DNA from: Paramicrobacterium agarici
GTDB lineage: Bacteria; Actinomycetota; Actinomycetes; Actinomycetales; Microbacteriaceae
NCBI RefSeq assembly: GCF_002563955.1
Contig: NZ_PDJE01000001.1
Location: 1,488,001 to 1,552,000, forward strand
DNA length: 64,000 nt
Direction of reading: 5' to 3'
Numbering within the stretch: position 1 is the stretch's first letter; each line of letters starts with the position of its first letter. The notes beneath the pieces were generated by a model. It made no database searches. It was given only the letters and a program-made list of their open reading frames with translations, and was not told the DNA's origin. The position numbers were made by a program, and so were the translations under genes. Shown here piece after piece: positions 61,161-64,000 of this stretch.

Positions 61161-61432
61161 CACTTGCCTCCGTCAGAGATCGAGTCGGTGAGCGGGGCGA
61201 CGAGGCCAAGAGTCGTCGCCCTGTTTGCCGACTGTGGGTAGACGTTGGCTTCGGCGAGTACGCGGGCGCGGAACGCCGCGATCTTGTCGATCACCTCGGT
61301 GATCGCCTCAGTGACGACGAACTTCGCGCCGTCGACCATGACGAGTGTGGTGTCGGGAGAAGCGTGAACCCGCTCGATCAAGTCGGGGTTCACTGCAAAT
61401 TGGCTGCCGTTCAGCCGAGTGACAACGATCAT
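61160..61432 (-). CDS. flbD: FlbD-family small flagellar protein
   Basis: A 90-residue protein; the core MIVVTRLNGSQFAVNPDLIERVHASPDTTLVMVDGAKFVVTEAITEVIDKI is the FlbD/SwrD family seen between flgE and motA in Gram-positive flagellar clusters. In Bacillus SwrD raises motor power by supporting stator expression. ATG at 61432 is preceded by AAGGAT. It begins the unit downstream of a strong terminator. Confidence 0.88.
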   Translation of the reverse strand: MIVVTRLNGSQFAVNPDLIERVHASPDTTLVMVDGAKFVVTEAITEVIDKIAAFRARVLAEANVYPQSANRATTLGLVAPLTDSISDGGK

Positions 61433-61530
61433 CGGTCCATCCTTGGAAGATCTCGACGGCCCATCCTGGTCCGTCACACGTCACTGTCGGCACTCTCCAC
61501 GAACAGGTAAGGGCTGCGGCAGGCAGAGGA

Positions 61531-61570
61531 GTGCCCCACCCGGCTGACACAGAACAGCCGGGTGGGGCAC
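61531..61570 (-). terminator. Strong terminator hairpin inside the flagellar cluster
   Basis: GTGCCCCACCCGGCTG (61531-61546) pairs perfectly with CAGCCGGGTGGGGCAC (61555-61570) around an 8-base loop, a 16-bp GC-rich stem 7 bases past the flgE stop. It separates fliK-flgD-flgE from flbD onward. Confidence 0.82.
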
Positions 61571-61577
61571 GGGTCGA

Positions 61578-62735
61578 TCAGCGCTTGAGGTTCGTCAGCT
61601 CCTGCAGCACCTCGTCGCTCGTCGTGATGATGCGCGCATTCGCCTGGAAGCCGCGCTGGGCGACGATGAGGTTCGTGAACTCCTGCGAGAGGTCCACGTT
61701 CGACATCTCGAGGGCACCGCTGATGATCTCACCCATGCCATCGACGCCCGCGGTTCCGATCGCCGCATCTCCCGAGTTGACCGTCGGGCGGTACTGTGAC
61801 GAGCCGGCCTTCTCGAGACCCGTCGGGTTGACGAATGTGGCAAGGGCGACACGCGCCAGCACCGCCGTCTCGCCGTTGCTGAACGTGCCGATCAGGCTGC
61901 CGTCGTCGCTGAGCGCGTATGACTGCAGCGTGCCGGCGGCGTGGCCGTCCTGATCGGTGACGGCGACCGTCGAAAGCTCAGCGAAGCCGGTCACAGACGT
62001 GAGGTCAACGGTGACCGGTCCGATGGAGAGGGTCCCGCCCGCGGTCACTTCGCCGTCGGTGAACTCGAGGCTTGTTGTCGAGGTTCCGCTTGAGACGTCC
62101 CATCCGGTTCCCGTGCGCACGAACGTGAGCGCGACGTCCGATGCATTTCCGTTCGCGTCGTAGACCGTCACGTCGAGCACCAGTTCGTCGTCGACATCCG
62201 CGTCCGACGGCAGATTCCCCGTGACCGTCGCTGCCGTTGTGGCTGCCGGGGCCGAAACGGCGTCGACGGGAAGCGTGATGTTTCCGACCGCGCTTCCCGG
62301 GCGGATTGCGCCGTCTTGCGCGGTCCAGCCCTGCACGAATGCGCCGTCGGCGCTCACCATGCGACCTTGCGAGTCGAACGAGAACCCTCCGTTGCGCGTG
62401 TAGAGAGTTTCAGCCCCCGAGCGCACGATGAAGAAGCCGTCGCCCGCGATCATGAGGTCGGTGGGAACGCCCGTCGACTGAGCAGCGCCCTGAGCGAAGT
62501 TTGTCGAAATGCCGGCCACCTGCACGCCGAGACCGACTTGAGCGGGGTTCGAGCCGCCGGTGTCCTGCTGCGGCAGCGTCGAGTTCTTGACGAGCTGCGA
62601 GAGCGTGTCCTGAAACTGCACGGATGACGCCTTGAAGGCTGTCGTGTTGACGTTGGCGATGTTGTTTCCGGTGACGTCGAGCATGGTCTGATGCGACCGG
62701 AGGCCAGAGATGCCGGAGTACAGGGAGCGGAGCAT
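61578..62735 (-). CDS. flgE: Flagellar hook protein FlgE
   Basis: A 385-residue hook subunit. The N-terminal LRSLYSGISGLRSHQTMLDVTGNNIANVNTTAFKASSVQFQDTLSQ and the C-terminal SGALEMSNVDLSQEFTNLIVAQRGFQANARIITTSDEVLQELTNLKR are the flagellar rod/hook family helices that form the inner core. The middle is a beta-rich surface domain. It is the last gene before the internal terminator. Confidence 0.95.
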   Translation of the reverse strand: MLRSLYSGISGLRSHQTMLDVTGNNIANVNTTAFKASSVQFQDTLSQLVKNSTLPQQDTGGSNPAQVGLGVQVAGISTNFAQGAAQSTGVPTDLMIAGDGFFIVRSGAETLYTRNGGFSFDSQGRMVSADGAFVQGWTAQDGAIRPGSAVGNITLPVDAVSAPAATTAATVTGNLPSDADVDDELVLDVTVYDANGNASDVALTFVRTGTGWDVSSGTSTTSLEFTDGEVTAGGTLSIGPVTVDLTSVTGFAELSTVAVTDQDGHAAGTLQSYALSDDGSLIGTFSNGETAVLARVALATFVNPTGLEKAGSSQYRPTVNSGDAAIGTAGVDGMGEIISGALEMSNVDLSQEFTNLIVAQRGFQANARIITTSDEVLQELTNLKR

Positions 62736-62756
62736 GATGCTGCCTTTCTGTGGGTG

Positions 62757-63176
62757 TCAGGATGCGGTGCTGATGCCCGACACGGCGTCGAGCGGAACGG
62801 TTGTGTCGCCGATGGTGACCTGGGGCACCGATTCGGCGAAGGAGACAGACGAGACGAGTCCCGAAACCTCGTTGCCGTCGGCGTCGAGGTAGCTCGCCTG
62901 CTGGCCCACCAGCGCGGCGGCGGTCTGCCGCATGCTGAGGGCGAAGTTCTCGTTCGATGTCGTCGCCATGGCGGTGAGCTGCTCCATCATGGCCAGCTGC
63001 GTCGTCTGCGAGATCATCTCGTTCGTGTTCATGGGAGAACTCGGGTCTTGGTTCTTGAGCTGCGTGACGAGCAGCTGCATGAACACTTCGGAGTCGAGGG
63101 TCTGCTTGCGATCCTGCGCGGGCGTGACCGTGCTGGTGTACAGGCCCGTGGAGGCGACCGGTTCGACAGTGGGCAT
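62757..63176 (-). CDS. flgD: Flagellar hook capping protein FlgD
   Basis: A 139-residue scaffold for hook assembly. Its N-terminal KQTLDSEVFMQLLVTQLKNQDPSSPMNTNEMISQTTQLAMMEQL is the FlgD signature; ASYLDADGNEVSGLVSSV follows. The C-terminal Ig/Tudor part of the Escherichia protein is absent, as in the short Bacillus FlgD. It lies 21 bases upstream of flgE in the direction of transcription and 15 bases past fliK. Confidence 0.93.
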   Translation of the reverse strand: MPTVEPVASTGLYTSTVTPAQDRKQTLDSEVFMQLLVTQLKNQDPSSPMNTNEMISQTTQLAMMEQLTAMATTSNENFALSMRQTAAALVGQQASYLDADGNEVSGLVSSVSFAESVPQVTIGDTTVPLDAVSGISTAS

Positions 63177-63191
63177 GAGAATTCCTTTCGG

Positions 63192-64000
63192 TCAGGCGAA
63201 GACGTCGATCGTGGTGTGAGGGGACGGATGCTGCTGCGCAGGCGTGTGCGCGGCGGCATCGGCGTCGGGGGTTTCCGTGCCGCCGTTCGGCTGGCCACCG
63301 CTGTGGCGACCAGTCCCTTGCGACCCTGCGCGCTGGTCGAGGGGGTTCTGCTGGCCCCCGAGCAGTCCGCTGCCGTTCGAATTTCCGCCAGCGGTGGTTC
63401 CCGAACTCTGGCCCGCGTCGCCGGACGCGAGCGTGAGCGCGGCGTGCGGGGCGACGCCCGCGAGGTCGCGCCGCAAGTCGGTCATGATGTGCCGAATGGC
63501 GTCGCGGCCGGCATCTGTCGGCGAGAACAGTTCGATCTGCATGGTGCTTCCGGTGATGTGCGCGCGCACCGTGACGGGGCCGAGGTTCTCGGGCGATACG
63601 GTGAGGGTGAGCTGGTGCGTGCCGTCACCGGCTTGTGCGAGGGAGACGAGCGCTGGGGCCAGCTGCGGCGCGAGCGTCGGTCGCGGAACGGCTGCGGTCG
63701 AGGGTGCAGCCGAGACAGCGGCGGGCGGTGCCGGTGTGGGAGACGTCGCGCTCGCCGGTGTGTCGAGCGTTGCTGTCGTGTCGGTCAAGACGGCCGACGG
63801 TCCCGCGACGCGCGCGGTTTCGCCGTTGGTCGTCGCCGGTTCGGCGGACGGGGCGGCTGGGCGCACCGCGGTGGGATCGGCGGGTGTTGCCGGCACATTC
63901 GTCGGTGTCGCTGCCTGGGAATTCGAGGGGGCGGAGACGGACGCCACGGGAGGTGGCGCGGCCTGGTTCACGGCGGGACCGGCGGGCACCAGGGCCGAGG
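63192..64000 (-). CDS. fliK: Flagellar hook-length control protein, N-terminus outside window
   Basis: The frame is open to the right edge. The visible ~269 residues have a Pro/Ala/Thr-rich region and then the Flg_hook domain (HQLTLTVSPENLGPVTVRAHITGSTMQIELFSPTDAGRDAIRHIMTDLRRDL), ending in a Gly/Asn/Gln-rich tail. FliK measures hook length and triggers the FlhB switch. A GTG at 63989 is internal, as coding continues upstream of it. Confidence 0.88.
   Translation of the reverse strand, partial: SALVPAGPAVNQAAPPPVASVSAPSNSQAATPTNVPATPADPTAVRPAAPSAEPATTNGETARVAGPSAVLTDTTATLDTPASATSPTPAPPAAVSAAPSTAAVPRPTLAPQLAPALVSLAQAGDGTHQLTLTVSPENLGPVTVRAHITGSTMQIELFSPTDAGRDAIRHIMTDLRRDLAGVAPHAALTLASGDAGQSSGTTAGGNSNGSGLLGGQQNPLDQRAGSQGTGRHSGGQPNGGTETPDADAAAHTPAQQHPSPHTTIDVFA

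Noticed and set aside
1..64000. CRISPR arrays, insertion sequences, prophage genes
   Set aside because: No regularly spaced repeats, transposase or phage structural genes were seen on either strand.

Overview
The window is high-GC DNA with frequent GTG starts, tightly overlapping operons (many ATGA/GTGA junctions) and several genes that look leaderless. Gene content, including an actinobacterial-type alditol oxidase, and the very frequent octamer GGATGCTG/CAGCATCC suggest a flagellated, nitrate-respiring actinobacterium, probably of the Microbacteriaceae. That placement is inference from gene content and style. No CRISPR array, insertion sequence or prophage was seen.

Layout. 1-4.2 kb: the C-terminal part of a ROK regulator, a Bcr/CflA-type drug exporter and a two-gene ABC exporter. 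4.3-13.1 kb: a carbohydrate locus. A LacI-type repressor is divergent from a binding-protein/permease/permease/GH3 beta-glycosidase operon, with a promoter and operator visible between them; a PAP2 phosphatase and an alditol (xylitol) oxidase follow. 13.1-17.3 kb: VOC protein, GNAT acetyltransferase, PH-like membrane protein, and a second ABC exporter with a divergent TetR regulator. 17.3-17.6 kb: tRNA-Ser(GGA) and the small SRP RNA.

17.6-42 kb: a molybdenum/nitrate block. narK and narGHJI encode nitrate transport and respiratory nitrate reductase. mog, moaE, moaD, a DUF6457 gene, mobA, moaC, moeA and moeB cover much of molybdenum-cofactor synthesis (moaA is not in the window). modABC with a MerR-like-HTH/TOBE protein supplies molybdate. 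The block is interrupted by a four-carbon acid-sugar operon (KdgT-type permease, DUF1537-family kinase, PdxA2-type dehydrogenase, GntR regulator), a 2OG-Fe(II)-type oxygenase and a BCCT transporter.

42-49.2 kb: an AraC regulator, a VOC protein and a UvrA-like ABC protein in one transcription unit; pta-ackA for acetate/acetyl-phosphate metabolism; and a uridine-kinase-like protein that has lost its P-loop. 49.3-51.2 kb: a three-gene cassette of two secreted proteins flanking a SipW/ER-type signal peptidase, the best candidate for a little-described surface system. 51.3-64 kb: a flagellar gene cluster on the minus strand, read as fliK(partial)-flgD-flgE-[terminator]-flbD-motA-motB-fliM-fliN-fliO-fliP-fliQ-fliR-flhB-flhA-FlhF-like-csrA. 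It ends in csrA and includes an FlhF-like protein without recognisable GTPase motifs.
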